A DNA stretch of 64,000 nucleotides from Micropterix aruncella (taxonomy: Eukaryota; Arthropoda; Insecta; Lepidoptera; Micropterigidae), in assembly GCA_944548615.1 (NCBI GenBank), contig OX155967.1:3809722-3873721 (forward strand), read 5' to 3'. The position numbers and the translations under genes were made by a program. The first letter of the stretch is position 1; every line of letters starts with the position of its first letter. A model generated the notes under the pieces. That model searched no databases and was not told where the DNA came from. It saw only the letters and a list, made by a program, of their open reading frames with translations. Of the stretch, positions 13,301 to 28,300 are shown piece by piece.

Positions 13301-16300
13301 TATTTTTGTAATATAAAATACTACTTTTTGTGACTTAAATATAAAAGATAGATATATGCTGACTTTTTTGTGGGCATTATCAAGCTCTAGAACTTAATCA
13401 TATATCTCTCATCGTTAAGGCAGCGTTAGGGACGAAAAAGTCTTCATTTTTTCGGATTAATATATAGCCTACATATGACACTCACAAATAGCGTGGCTTT
13501 CTATTGGTAAAAGAATTTTCAAAATCGGTTCAGTAGATCCAGAGATTACTTCCTACAACGTAACAAACTTTACCTCTTTATAATATTAGTATAGATTATA
13601 AGATCGAAGATAGGAATAAACGTATAGGATCAAAGTTATACCAATAAAGGAATGAAGAACAGTGCTGATATGCCAAGCGACAAAACTGGGCATTGAGGTA
13701 AGGTGGAAGACAATGCCAAGCGCCACTTACATTTATTGAAGTTTCGGTGTCTGAATTGCTTGTGGAGTCGTCAGACGAGGTCTGGTAGCCATCGCTGAAG
13801 ACATGTTCGTCTTCTTCTTTAGTAAATTGTAACCGCCAGACGCAGGATCTGCCAGGATTATTTCGCCGCATTGTCGCTTGACACTATCTTGCCTCGAGCG
13901 ATTCGGAATTAATAACTAAGGGCAACACAGAGCGATGGCTCTCCCGCGCGCTCTATCGGTGGAAACATGAAATATGAAACCGACTACAGAATTATAGTTC
14001 TGACTTTTCCCTATCAGAATTCCCCACCAGCTCGATTTTTGTAGAAATGGTGCTTGGCGCTATGTTACCCCCACTTTTTCAAATACAGTATGTATATAAG
14101 TACATACAGTATTACAAAATAGATTTCTGTGTTTTATATCGGTGCGTTTTTATTTTTTGGGCCTATAACAGGCCTAGGCCTTGACATAATGATTTTTAAA
14201 ATATCCCCTTGAAGTTCGTTACATCGAGGTTGCACTGTATTAGATTTCATTAAAAGCTTTAATTACACATTCCATTCAATTACAAACATACATTACAAAA
14301 TACCGAAAAATTTCGTGCAAACTAATGAGAGTGCTTCGTGATAATTGTAGTCACTATCAGGAAATAAAGATTATATTTGCATAAAAAAAAGACAAAATTG
14401 TTGTCCTCACAGAGGAAAGATTTAAGACGCGGCGGCCCTTGAGGAAACTTTCCGAGTGACTTATCGCTTTTTTATGTTTCTACTTCACCAGAACTTGGAG
14501 CGCCACTTGGAAGGTCAGCGTCCTCTCCTCGCAGACCTGGAAGCGGCCGGCGAAGAGCTGAGCGAAGTGCTGGCCGATGCGTCGGCCCGCCAGGACATCC
14601 AGGCCAGGCTGGCCGGAGTCCTTCGCCAGCACAACAACCTGCAGAAGAAGATCGACAACAGGAAGGCCGAACTAGAAGGAGCTCTCAGGTTTGTATAGCC
14701 TTTATTAATATGACAAATAGAGCTGTCAACTACAACGGGCGAACCCGTCACCTGAGGAAGTTTTAATGATTAGTCGTTCTATCTCCCGTGAAGTGAGTGC
14801 AACCTTGGACAAAACAGTCCACCGTCAAGCTCCGTCACATGCCCGTAAGAGGCCAACGCCTTAACTGCCAGATAACCGGGTGTGTTACCCAGCGGGCTTA
14901 CACTCACGCCCTTACTTCCAATTGCGACCAGATTACTCCGGTCTCTCGATTGGTTACGAGTTTGAGTTCGCTTGCGCGGCCCTCTCTCTTACGAAGCGGT
15001 GAAATGTGTGTACCGAATCTATCGCGGCTACGGCATCCTTTGCCCGGCTGTTCACCCAGGATCGGGTAGCCGATGGTCGTTTCAAGAGCAGTCGCCGTAA
15101 GGTCCGCAACCACCCCCGCTCTATAGGAAACAGTACTGCTTCCAGACTCCCCCGACTGTTACTCAGAGTGCACAATCGATTGGCTTACGCCGCATGGTGC
15201 GCAGACTGTCCAGGAGCGCCAGAAGTTTCATTCCTAGGGTAAACTAGCCCTAAGGCCAGAGTCCTGCCCGGGCTCGCACTTCATGCGTGGAGGCCGCCGG
15301 ATGGGTGTTGACCCGTGAGTGTGACCGACCCTGAACAGAATGGGTCTTTGTGGCCAACTCAGCAGCGCCCATTAGCTCCCCTATTAGTATGCCAGGGCTA
15401 TGGAAGAGGAGTTCGAAAGTCTGCTGATCTAACTGACAGATTAAAGCAACCGTGTGAAAAATATGTTTCGGTTACAGTCCCGAAAATTGGTATTTTATTA
15501 TTAAGATAAATAGATATCTAGATTAGTTCTGCCTGACTTTTCTGTAGATCTACTTAAATACTACGTCTCGTGCATCCGTCCACCGGTAATAAATCTCTAA
15601 TCAGAATTAACGGTTTCGTTTCAGCTGCTTCGCATTTGCTCATATATAATTAACGACGAGAGATTAGAATTCTATCTCTTAGTCAATTTGTATATAAAAG
15701 TTTTGTAATTATTATATATTAAAACCTATATACCAAATTTTAAAATTGACATGTTTATGTAAATAATAAGAGATATGCTTTCGTTTGTTTATTTATTAGT
15801 CATTTGTATATAATAATTTTATTTTGAGATAGGATACTGTATCGGCACTTATAGTAAATGCCATATATAGGGCTACTGAACGTAAGAGAAGATTAATCAA
15901 TGTTTGAAAATATGAGTGCAGTTTACATGTTGCATTTCGTAGTAAAATCCTAGCTGCCAAAACATAGTATGGCATTGAGCAATCTGATACCTCTGCTACA
16001 TCTCTGTTTCACGTTTTTAAAGATCTTAGTCTCTCCAGGTAAATATACAACTCCCTCCTAGAAAAAAAACTAAAACTGCAATTTCCAAATCTCAAATTCT
16101 ATGTCTTCGAAAGGGGGAGTGACTAGGCTGGTAAGGTGTACGCTCACATGCGACATGACAACTGTCCGAAACCTACCACAGGCAGTCGTCGGTCCGGAGT
16201 CCACCGCTCACTCTCCAAAAGTGTAATAATAATATTATGATGGGCCTGACTCTGGTCGGTAAATTCCATGGCAGCTCCGTTTATATTTATTATTTATGTC

Positions 16301-19300
16301 TGCAATGTAATCGATGGCCTTTTCTAAAAATATTATTTTCCTCTATAGAGACGGCCGTCAGCTAGAAGAATCAGTGGCCAAGACCCTCGGCTGGCTGCAG
16401 TCCGAGCTGGGTTCCCTGCCAACGAGGTTCCAGGTTTCCGCCAACAAGGAAACCCTCCAGCATCAGGTGGAAGGGCACGAGCCCATCTACCGAGACGTCA
16501 TGGCCAAGGAGCACGAAATCATCATGCTGCTCAATAAGGGTCGCGAGATGGAGAACAAGCCGGCTCATCCCAACCTGAGGAAGGACCTGGACCGCATCCA
16601 GCAGCAATGGGATAGGCTCAGGCGAGAGACGGTCGACCGGAATACGCGTCTGCAGGCGGCTATGGTTAGTAATATTAGAGAATGTTCTATTTTGGATGTG
16701 GTCCATCTGCAATTAGTCCTTTGGACCATAATCAGATAACTATGCAGGTGAATTATATAAAAGAGTCATAATGGGGAAATCCTAAACTAGAGCAGATAGA
16801 GAAAAATGCTGAAAGGAGTTGTGGCATAGATTTTGATGAGAATTCAAATGGCATTTTTTAATCCATAATTGTTGACAAAATATTAAATCAATCGATTTGG
16901 TTTTATATTACTAACGAATCTTCCAAATGGACATTCCCTCTAAAGTATCCTGAAAGTGCATCGAAACTACTTCGAATCCGGTAATAAATCACAGAGTTTG
17001 TTTATTCGTTTGTAATCTTTATTGGGAAATTTCACAATGGGCGGGTTTATTATCATACGACAATCTATTACAACCAACCATACTATGAAGTGGTTATATG
17101 AATGTGTGCTTATAACATGTGTGTGTCTTGTTATTGCATTCAATCGACAGAATAGAAATGCAATTCCATTAATTTTATCCTAACGGAAAATGTTGACACA
17201 GCCAGGAATCCAACCCCGAACCTTAAAATGTAAGAATAGTGTTTTTTTTTAGTAATGCTGGGAAGGCATTTTAAACATTTAGTTTTAGTATAATTCAATT
17301 ATCGGTAAATTTGTAGCAACTTTAGACTTACTGTTTTTGTCCTCTATTTTTAAAATAGTCAATATTGCACAGCATTGGAGATTCGACCTTTTCGTAGATG
17401 TGGTATAAAAAAAAAAAAAAAAAAACAGACTTTCTTTTAAGTATAATTTTCTTTTAGATGATTTTATCCCAATAGAATTCTAAATAGATTAGCACCAACC
17501 GAACCATTTTTCAAACCATTAAGTTCTCAAGATTTTGTACTATGGTAGCCTCTGACACACAAAATTCCTCGTCATAGTACTGATTTCTACTCCTATTCGT
17601 CCTGTGTCCGTGCAAGACTCTCAAATGATCTTCCAGCAAATATACAAAACTTGTTTTTTTTTAATGATAATTCAAAACTCACCTCAAAAAGTATTACTTT
17701 TCTAATAATTAACCAGTTTTTTCGTTTCTCTCTCCCTTCTCTCCCAATTTCCTCTCTTCGGGCATTCTTAGTTTTCAATATAGAAAATTGTATTGTATGT
17801 TGAATAAATTATTTGTAAATTTTTATTTATTTATAGATAGACTAGCTGACCCGTGCCCACTTCGTTGGGGGTAAAACTTTTTATTTGTGATAAAATTATG
17901 AATGTGGTTCGGTTAGTACTGAGTGCTATGATTTATTTCCTGACTGCTAAAAGAAGGGTTATATTTTTACTGCATATGTATGTATGTATTTGCACGAAAA
18001 TTTTACCATATTACCGTTATTTGTGAGTGTCTTCTTGTGAGTGTCTTATTTGTGAGTGTCTTATCTCTTTAAATATTTATGCAGTAAAAGGGAAATTATA
18101 TGCAGTAAAAGGAAAAGTATTTTGTTTTAAACACTTGAGACGATAAATCTACTTATTTTGATATGAATTCATAATTGTTGATAATATGACCAATAAACAC
18201 GACCTAACGATTTAAATTAATTTTCTTAATATAAAAATACTACTTTTTGTTACTTAAATATAAAAGTTAGACATATGCTGTTGCCGACTTTTTTGTAGGC
18301 ATTATCAAGCTCTACAACTTTTCTCTAGAACTTAATCATATATCTCTCATCGTTAAGGCAGCGTTAGTTAGAAACGTTTTAGTTCGACCGCTTATTCTCC
18401 GACTTACTTTGCAAATCCGACTACCAGGAAAAAGTCTTATTAATGTATAGCCTTCGGATTAATGTATAGCCTATGACACACACAAATAACGTGGCTTTCT
18501 ATTGGTAATAGAATTTTCAAAATCGGTTCAGTAGATCCAGAGATCACTTCCTACAACGTCACAAACTTTACCTCTTTATAATATTAGTATAGATAAATAA
18601 TATTTATTTCCCAATGTACCACAGTGCTGTATGATTAGGTTAGTTGCAAGATATTTCCATGTGACAATAAGCTCGCCTTTTTGTATTTTAGTATTTGAGT
18701 GCAAATAAAGTTTATTGAAATACTTCATTACTAAATAACTGGTCCGTACAAACATGTCAGTATTGAATTGATAGTGAAGATATAGTTTCTCTTAGCTCGA
18801 CCCGTTATATGCCTTCTGTTGTCCTCTCCAATGTTTTATGGATATTCATATTTTCCTCTCCCGATAAGTAACAACGATGATTTATTGGACAGGAACACTG
18901 CCGCAAGTACGGCAAGGCGCAAGAGCAGTTCCTGCCGTGGGTGTCGGCGACGGAAAGCAAGCTCGCCAACCTTCCGGCCGCGCAGTTCACCAAGAAAGAC
19001 ATGGAGAAGCACCTTCGCGACCTGCAGCAGATCCGCAACGACGTGTGGAAGCGGTCGGGCGAGTACGAGAACAACCGCACCCTCGGAGAGACCTTCGTTT
19101 CCGCCTGCGACGTCGATCAGGACATCGTCAAGACTCAACTCACCGAGATGAAGGAGCGATGGGACAGAATTAACAATGGTATTTGTTGCATTCTATTGAT
19201 AACAAGGTTCGACCTCTGGGACGACATTGCCATCATTTGGAGGTTTTTCTGTGTGACAGTTTGAGGCGGGCAATTTCCTTATTTAAGAGGTTATCGACTA

Positions 19301-22300
19301 TTTCTTCCTCCACTGCACTAAAAGTCACCTGTCAACGAATAAGCCACCGTTTTATATTAGTGTGCGTGCACTAACACCCCCTACAAACAAGATTTCGAGG
19401 GTTGAAAACATGTTATCATGAGTTGAAAATATACAACTTTTCAAGTTGCTTTGATAACTGTTATTTTGTTATAAACTTCACAGGAATTTTATTTAGTAAT
19501 GTGTGATATTTATCGAGGTTTACGTATAAATAGATAATAAATATAAAATAACAGCCCAAAAAGTCAAAACCAATTTTTCATTTATATTTGGGAGAAAACG
19601 ATACATTGTTTGGTAAAATTAGCTACTCATTATATAAATTTATTTTATACATGACTAACAAGATAATTTATTAGGCAACGAGAGAGAATTCATAAAACAC
19701 CATATTGTTAGTATTTATATACAAAATTGTCTAAAAAATACAAAGGCGTCGTTTTCCAAGCAAATTTTGCATTAGAATGACTGGTTTTCAATGGGTTAAA
19801 ACCCGTTAATGAGCCAATATTATTATTGGTTTAATACCGGCTCAATAAAATGATAGAATAGAATAGAATAACTTTATTGTGCTAAAAGTAATAAAACCAT
19901 TACATAAAGAAGATTGCACTGTTTTAAAAAATCAATTTATACACAAATGGCGGATTCATCTTTATAGCGATGTCTTACAGTCGATCATTTGATCAACTAA
20001 TTTTTAATTATCATCGTACAGTACACATACAAGTAATACAGTTAAATTTAAAATAAACTAATACAAATATATGTCAATAAGTTATGCTAGGGTTACAATA
20101 TACCATTTTTACTATTTTTACTCAGGAAAGGATACAAAAGAGGATAATGGGGGTATTTGGTTAAAGGTGTGTCAAAGCAAATGTTTCTTCAATAACTTTT
20201 TGAAAGTGATTATCGAAAGTGAGGCTCATGCCTAACAGTGTGGGGGCTTATTCCATAAACGAACAGAATGGCTAATGTGTGATCCCGGCTCGATTGAAGT
20301 GGAAGACCGTTACCTCCCAAAGGGTGAAATTTCTCCTTCATATAGAAGGGCGAAGTGGGGTGAAAGAGGATGTCGTAGAGTAGTGACAATGTATGCACAT
20401 TTTTTTGATTGCCAATATGAAACCAGTGAAGTTGCTCACAAAAGCAGCTAACGCGATCGAACTTTCGCAAGTTATACATACCTCAGGCAGATATTTTGCA
20501 GACGCTCCCAGTTTACTCACTGGCATCTATATAACAAACATCACCGTAGTCAAGTATTCGCATTGACAGTATGGACACAATCATTTCTTTGACCGATACG
20601 GGGAGAAATCACTGAAGCCGCCGGAGACTCTGAAGAAATGTTTTGCAGTGCATTTCAATATTAATCCGTCAAAGTGATGTTTGGTTTGCGTTATTGCAGA
20701 AGTACTCCAGCAGCTGGAATGGTGGTCGGAAGCCGCTCGCCGCCTGTCGGAGTGGGGGGAGAAAGTGCGCGGAGTGGAGGTACCTCTATCGCGATGCGAA
20801 GAACGCCTGGCCACCGCTTTGAAAGCGCCTCCAGTGGCCGACGCCAAACTGGCCGATGCTGTTGCCAGAATCAGCGATGAAGCCGCCGCCCTCATTGCAC
20901 CGTTACAGGTATTTTATGTCATATTTTATTTTTACTTTTCTCTTTCACACACTTTCACCTGTAAGCAATTGGAGGAACAAAGATCTGTAAGGTCGCAGTT
21001 TATCACCTTTGCTCAGAAACCCAGACTATATTGTATCTAATTTATCCCCCCGACTTGCGAAGTAAAAACTCGCCCGTACCTTTCGAATGTGAAACCGTCG
21101 AGATTTTGGCCATTTTATGCGACGCATATGTTTTGGGAAAATACGTGAAAAAAAGCAAATGGGCTATCTCAAATCACTAATGCTCATTCATAAACTCTTT
21201 TAGAATGCAAATTACTCACGTTTCTGCAGGAAATTACACTGAAAACACTTGAAAATCACAATTTTTGTCACAAAGTCGCGGCGCTAACACGAACTAACAG
21301 CCGCGACGCCCGTCACTCATGCAGTAAACGTAATAAATCGATTTTAGGACGTGGCGGCCGGCAATCGAAAAATCGGCAAGCGATGGGGATTTGGCTATAT
21401 TCTGGCGTAATACGAATACGACAGAAGCGCATTCCGAATTTTAAATGGAAACGCTGAGCGTTGCGACCAGCACGGGTCGTTAGACATTTTACCGTTGGTA
21501 GGCGTGCGACCTGGGCAGGCCGTTAGACATTGGAGGGGTTAATTTGACTATTTCCAGATCTCTAACTGCTCGTAGCTTGAGGTTCGAATAGATATGTTTA
21601 TGCCTCATCTTTTGGTTGTATTCATTTTCATTTTTAATCTTGTCTATACGATATACTCACTCTACTATATTTTTGATATATGTTATATTACAATATCGTA
21701 TAGAGTATACGTAATCTGTACGTATATCGTATAAACTATCGTTATCATATTGAGTAATTGTCGTACAGTACCGTGCCAATTAATTGGAACAATGAGTATT
21801 TTTCTTCGAAAGTGCTTTATTGGACATAAACATACAAAAACAGTAGATAGATTGTTAGTTTTAATGTATAATGTGTCCTCCTTTTGCGTTGATAACACCT
21901 TTCACTCTTGTAGGCATAGAATTTACCAGGTTTTTACAGCTTCCTTTCAGTTCATCATCGTGAAACCAGACTTAAATTACTGCACTGATCATCTTGGCTT
22001 TCGTTGTACTATGTTAAAACTAACAATCTATAACTACCGGTACTGTTTTTTTAATGTTTATGTCCAATAAAGCACTTTTTTAAGTAAAATACTCTTTGTT
22101 CCAATTAATTCGCACAGTATTACAATATACTCACTACTATATGAATATCGGCCGAGCGGCAGCATCTTAATACCGATGGTTCCAGTTTGCACCATACCAA
22201 AGGACGCTCGGCCCATTGCTCTGACAGATACCGTGGCGAACATTTTTTTTGGCATAGCCCACACGAGTACCTTGGAGTGTCAGAGCAAAAAGTTTGTGTT

Positions 22301-25300
22301 TGACATAATTGCAGACCGTGGCGCCCTTTGCCCCCTCCAAAAGTTCGGGCCGCCAACGGATCATTTCTAAGGATAGATGACGCTAGGTCAACATCTATCA
22401 CTACTGCTTAGGAAATGTACCTTTCCAGTCTCTCCCCGTTGTTAACCGGATCGCATAGTCGATTGGCTAACGCCGCGTAAACCGCCCTGTTCCGCCTGAG
22501 ATGTTCCCCTGGATAGAAACCTCCGATCCCAACCGTCTAAGACTCTAAGTTACTACAGTCTTAGACAGTTGGGATTGGACCTCAGGCAGTGTTCACAGCA
22601 GCCCTACCAGCTTAGTCCCTCTTTGAGGAGGCTACCGGATGGGAGCGGAACCCTAAGTTGAGCTAGCCTAAGAAGATAAATATAGGCCCATCAGGCAACA
22701 GGGATTTTACAGAACATGTTTTTCATACCCAGAGTATCAACCAAGCGGCCGATGACATCATAACATTGGCTCTAGAGTCGGCCGGTCCCGATGTGGCTAG
22801 TCAAGCGAAACGAGTGCTGTACGACCAAGCCGGAGACCTGGGAGACCGACTGCAAGACCTTCAAGACAAGGCCGGAGATGCCAGAGCCAGGCTGATGGGC
22901 GCTGCCACTGCTCTATCTCGATTCAATGTGAGTACAGCAGCGTCTTTTCGTAATTTTAATTTTATTTAAAGAAAAGCACATTTTTTCGCTGCAGTACATT
23001 AACACTAGAGGCTTAAATATAAATAGTAGCAAAATTAAGAGCACCGCAGACCACATTTTTTTCAATTCAATGCCGCCTAACTAGGCCTAGGCCTGTACCT
23101 GCACCAAGTTTAGAACCAGTTAGCTTGTAGTTTCTCTCCTATTTACTACTCATTAGCCTGTACCGCACGGTGATCCAAAAATCACACTGCCCTACTAGAA
23201 CACATTCAATGATTTTATATGTCTCAATCGGGTCCCCTCTCCGTCTTTTTCGTTTGAGATTAGTCAGTCCAAGTAACTCTAAGCGATCTTCATCATTCCT
23301 ATTCTTCAGGCCCACTAGCGTTTTGGTCGCTCTTCGATGTACCTTTTTTAAGACATCACGTCTTTGCATAAGTAGGGGCTCCAGAGCTGATAGCCATACT
23401 CAAGGATAGGTCTCACATGCCTATTGGACGCCTCGCCATGCCTTGTGGATCTTTATTAACACCTCTATTGAGAGATGTTGGTAGCCCTTCCTTAACCCTT
23501 GGAGTAAATGGGTATTTTCATGGATGCATCTGTCTCTTTTGCAGGATTTTCGGCGACATCGACCTTAAAGTACTATAACTACGAAACTACTACACCAATC
23601 ATAAAAAGAACAACTGCACAATGATTGCATTGAAATTTCGAATATAGAATATTGAAATATCATTTTGTAAAACAATTAGATAATTATGAATAAATATGAG
23701 AATGTCAAAGAAGTGAAAAAAACGCGGAACCAGATCTGGTCGTATCATACTCAACGGATAATTGTTTCAGAACCAGATTTGGTCGTATCATACTCAAGGG
23801 GTTAACAGATAGAGTCAGTCTTCGCGCGCATAAAACTGCGCTGCAACTTTTTGGTCAATTTTGTAAATTAATACTAACAATATCGTTTTTTTATGAATTC
23901 ACTCTTGTTACCTAGTAATTCATCTTGTTAGTCATGTATATTACATATTTATTTAATATATATGGGGGCCATTTGCCGCGGGGTACTTCAGGGCTGCGCT
24001 CTGTCCCCATTACTATTCAACAAGTACTCTGAGGCGATTATGACCGAGGCCCTGGAGAATCTTGATGTAGGGGTGAAAATGAACTATAATTTGCGCTACA
24101 CCGATGACACAGTTCTTATTGCCTCTACTCAGGAAGACCTACAAAGGTTGGTTGACAAAGTTAATAAGAACAGTGTAAAAGCTGGCTTGTCAACCAATAT
24201 TTCAAAGACCAAAGTCATGGTTATTACCAGGGATACTGATTTACAACATACTATATTGGTGGCAACTAGGGTTGTCGACTACAGCGGGCGAGCCCGTCAC
24301 CTCAGGAAGTTTTAACGATTAGTCGTTCTATCTCCCTGGAGTGAGCGTAGAAGACTTGAGGACAAAACAGTCCACTATCTAGCTACGTCACAAGCCCGTA
24401 AGAGGCCAACGCCTTAACCGCGAGATAGCCAGGAGTGTTACCCGGCGGGCTTACACTCACGCCCTTACTTTCGATTGCGACCAGATTACTCCAGTCTCTC
24501 GATTGGTTACGAGTTCGAGGTCGCTTGCGCGGTCCTCTCCCTTACAAAGCGGTGAAAGGGTGTACACCGAATCTATCGCGGACCACGGCATCCTTTGCCC
24601 GGCTGTTCACCCAGGATCGGGTAGCCGATGGTCGTTTCAAGAGCAGTCGCCGTAAGGTCCGCAACCACCCCCGCTCTATAGGAAACAGTACTGCTTCCAG
24701 ACTCCCCCGACTGTTAGTCAGAGTGCGTAATCGATTGGCTAAGCCAAACGGTACGCAGACCGTTAAGGAGCGCCAGAAGTTTGATTCCCAGGGGAAACTG
24801 ACCATAGGGCCAGAGTCCTAACCAGGCTCGCAATTCATGCGTGGAGGCCGTCGGATAGGTGTTGACCTGTGAGTGTGTCAAAAAGCGCAAGATTGAATAT
24901 CTGGGGCACGTGCTGCGGCATGACAGATATCAGCTGCTTCAACTGATATTGATGGGCAAAATTGAGGGTATATGACGCCATGGAAGGAGGAAAAAGTGGT
25001 TGGAGGAAAAAGTGTTTGTGCAATGTCAGAGAGTGGACCGGGATCACCAGTACAGAACAGCTTTTCTGGATGGCGCAAGACCGACAAAAGTATTCAGATA
25101 TAACGGCCAACCTCCAGCAATGGAGAGGCACTTCAAGAAAAAGAAGAAGAATATGGGGGCCGGCCGAAATGGTTACGCGCAGATCTGTCAAATAATGCAA
25201 CATGCCTATAGGCACTGTTGGCATCCGACGGGTTACGCAACTATGTATTTTTCTCGTTTGAGATCATCACTAACTGGTAATCGAAGATCTTTTTGTTGCT

Positions 25301-28300
25301 TAACTACTTTGAATTGGGCGTTTGCCAAAGAATATTGTGCGTTAGGGTTACTTTACACTGTACTATATAGTGGGCTCCATTTTGACTACATCTGCCACAA
25401 TTTTTATATCTATATTTTTATTTCTGTTTAGGATCAAGTGAAGGCACTGTCGCACGACCTCAGCGACTTGGAGAGGGATTTGGACTCGATGAAGCCGCCG
25501 GGCCGCGAGGTGAAGACCGTAAAGCAGCAACTCGAAGACCTGAGCAAGTTCTACAAGAAACTGGAGAAGGCCGATGACCTGGTGGCAGATGCCGAACGCG
25601 CCGGAGAAACCCTGGTGGAAAGCGGCTTCGCACCCGACTCCGTTCACACCAGGGAACAGGTAAACTTCATTTCTAGGTAGACCTTCATTTCTCGAATCTA
25701 ATGAAATTTCGAAATAGGGGATCATTTCGGAAATATACATTTATTTAATTTTATTTATTTCTTTACCTATTTTTAATATACAGCTTTTGAATAAAATCCA
25801 GCCAAGCCCTTAGGCTTATGCTGGAGATTATGATAGGGTGGCTTTCAGTGCAACTTGTCATATTGACCATATTATACAGTACTGTGCGAATTAATTGGAA
25901 CAAAGAGTATTTTTCTTCGAAAAGTGCTTTATTGAACATAAACATACAAAAACAGTACTGGTTGTTATAGATTGTTTGTTTTGATATAAAATGTGTCCTC
26001 CTTTTTGCGTTGATAACACCTTTCATTCTTGTAGGCATAGAATGTACCAGGTTTTGACAGCTTCCTTTCAATTGATCATCGTGAAACCAGACTTAAATTA
26101 CAGCCCTGATCATCTTGGTTTTCGTTGTACAATCCATCTTAAAGAAAGCCGTTTTTTTGCAAAATTCTGTCCCTACAAGAGTTAAAGGTGTTATCAATGC
26201 AAAAGGAGGACACCTTCTATATTCAAACTAACAATCTATAACTACCAGTACTGTTTTTGTATGTTTATATCCAATAAAGCACTTTTTGAAGAAAAATACT
26301 CTTTGTTCCAATTAATTCGCACTGTACTGTAATAATAAAATACAGTTGCATTGGTTAAGATTAGTTGGCTCAGATTAGTTCAGAGGAATTTGATTGAAAA
26401 AATGAGGAATTAGCCACTTCAATCTTCATTTTCCATAAAAGTTTATAACCTCAAATTTCTAATCTACCGTTTTTAGAGGAAACACGGCAGAATCCACGAA
26501 AACCCAAAAGAATGAATTTATAAGGACGCCACTTTTCTTTTAAAGATAAAGAAGGAAACTAATTTTTAAAAAAATATACCAAAAAGAAATTTTGAAATAG
26601 GAAAAAAAAATTTTGAATAGTGAAATAGGAAAAAACGATCTCAGAGAGTCGACTATATATTGATGTACACTGGATTCGGCCCCCAGAAAACCCTTTTTTC
26701 TCAGACACACAAAAGACTAAAGCACACAAAAGAAACACAAGGTTATATGAAATATCCGTGTTTAATCGCCCCTCAGGCCCCCTTTCTTCAGCTCCCGCCT
26801 TATCCGCGCGTCACATGTGCTCAGCCAAATAAAAGTAGCAAATTCCGTATATGAAGGCAAATTTCTTGACGTGGAGGCAAGTCCCGTCACATTCCGCGAC
26901 GATCTCGTCACTTAATTAAGCAGCAGTTAAAATACGCATAAAGACAGAAGTACAAAGGTGCCGCCAGACTGCGATCAATAGAAAAAGAATCTGTTAAAAT
27001 CGCGAGGATCCTATATGAAAAGCACCCCAAAAGGAAATTAAATGCTCACCAGAAAAGTCACGCACACTTCACATAAAAAATTTAACCGCCAGGCGGTCAA
27101 TCTCCGGCATTTTCTCCCTTCACGGCGGTTGCTAATCTCCTCGACCGAACCCGTGCAACCGCCCCGGCGCCATGGTCAATCGAAATAGAACGATCTCGAG
27201 CGAAAGTCGCCGAAGATTACGTCATAAACGGCTTGAACGCCGTTAAATAATAAAAAAACAAAGCTGCGGCCTCCACCAATCACATGAGAGCTCGGCTTTC
27301 GCCGGCTGTCATGCGCGAAGTTCTCCCGTATTTCGCAAATTTAGGTTATACCTGTCAAAGTATGGAAGAAATGCACGGAATCGCGAAAAACCACCAGGAA
27401 ACTTAAAAAAACACGGGAAAAACATGGAAAACAGGTTCGGCGAAACATAACCTGCAACCAGGCGCGAAAACAAAACAACAAAATATGCGGTTTTTGTTAC
27501 AAGTTGCAAAAAGGATGGACGAGTAGCCGTATATTTTGTATCTGTCTAGTGCTATGTTTATGTTTGACTTAAATTCTGCTTTTGTCAGTCTCGAAATATT
27601 AAACTATAGTTCTATAAATAAATAATACATTAGCTGTAATTGAAAAGTCCTACTTCCTTGTGTTTAAATTTTAAAGGTCAATGGTTCGTAGCCTTGTTGT
27701 GAAGTTTGTTTTTCTCTTTATGGAGGCAAGGCAGTGTAGAAATGGTGATATAGAGAAATATATAATTCAGGAAAAATACATGATTGTATCATACAGTACG
27801 ACATCCGGACACCTCTTATTTGGTTTTTCGTTTACCCAGCTATGGACGATTTTTGTTGATTTGTAGTAATATTTTTTTATATTTTGTAGGTCGATGGCTT
27901 GCGGCGACATCTAGCGAAACTCGACGAAAGGGCCCGCGGCAAAGAACAGGATCTTAATGACACTCTCGACAAGCTGCAGACGTTCTATCAGGCTTACGAT
28001 TCTGTAATGGATGATATCCAAGATGTAAGTTTTTTCCAATAATTTCATCTGTAGTGAATTATTGGTCCTTTGCTATGTATTTTATAAAAAATCATTGTAT
28101 TTTTTTTTCCAAAATAACTCAAAACCTATAAACTTTTGTATTGAGGTAAATTTAACCTTTCGTAATATTAAATGGAAGACTGATGCGGTTATTAGACATT
28201 ATTAATAAAGAAAATCACACTTTACCGCATAAACTTGGAAGCACCAGATGCTTCAAGCAACTGATTAAAATATTATTGCTTGACGATTATTGTGTGTTTG

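Noticed and set aside
13596..13871. Minus-strand 91-codon frame as a host gene
   Set aside because: It lies between transposon ends and appears to be the first exon of that element; no other host-like exons on that strand.
18819..19173. Overlapping frames on both strands around exon 10
   Set aside because: Shadows of the GC-rich exon; only the frame with spectrin-repeat residues and correct splice phases is real.
20210..20526. Two minus-strand frames upstream of exon 11 as extra exons
   Set aside because: Wrong strand for shot, interrupted, no domain, next to a LINE-like tail.
24435..24821. 128-codon frame in a GC-rich block
   Set aside because: Lies within the R640 retroposon; frames open in both directions differ between copies and have no recognisable domain.
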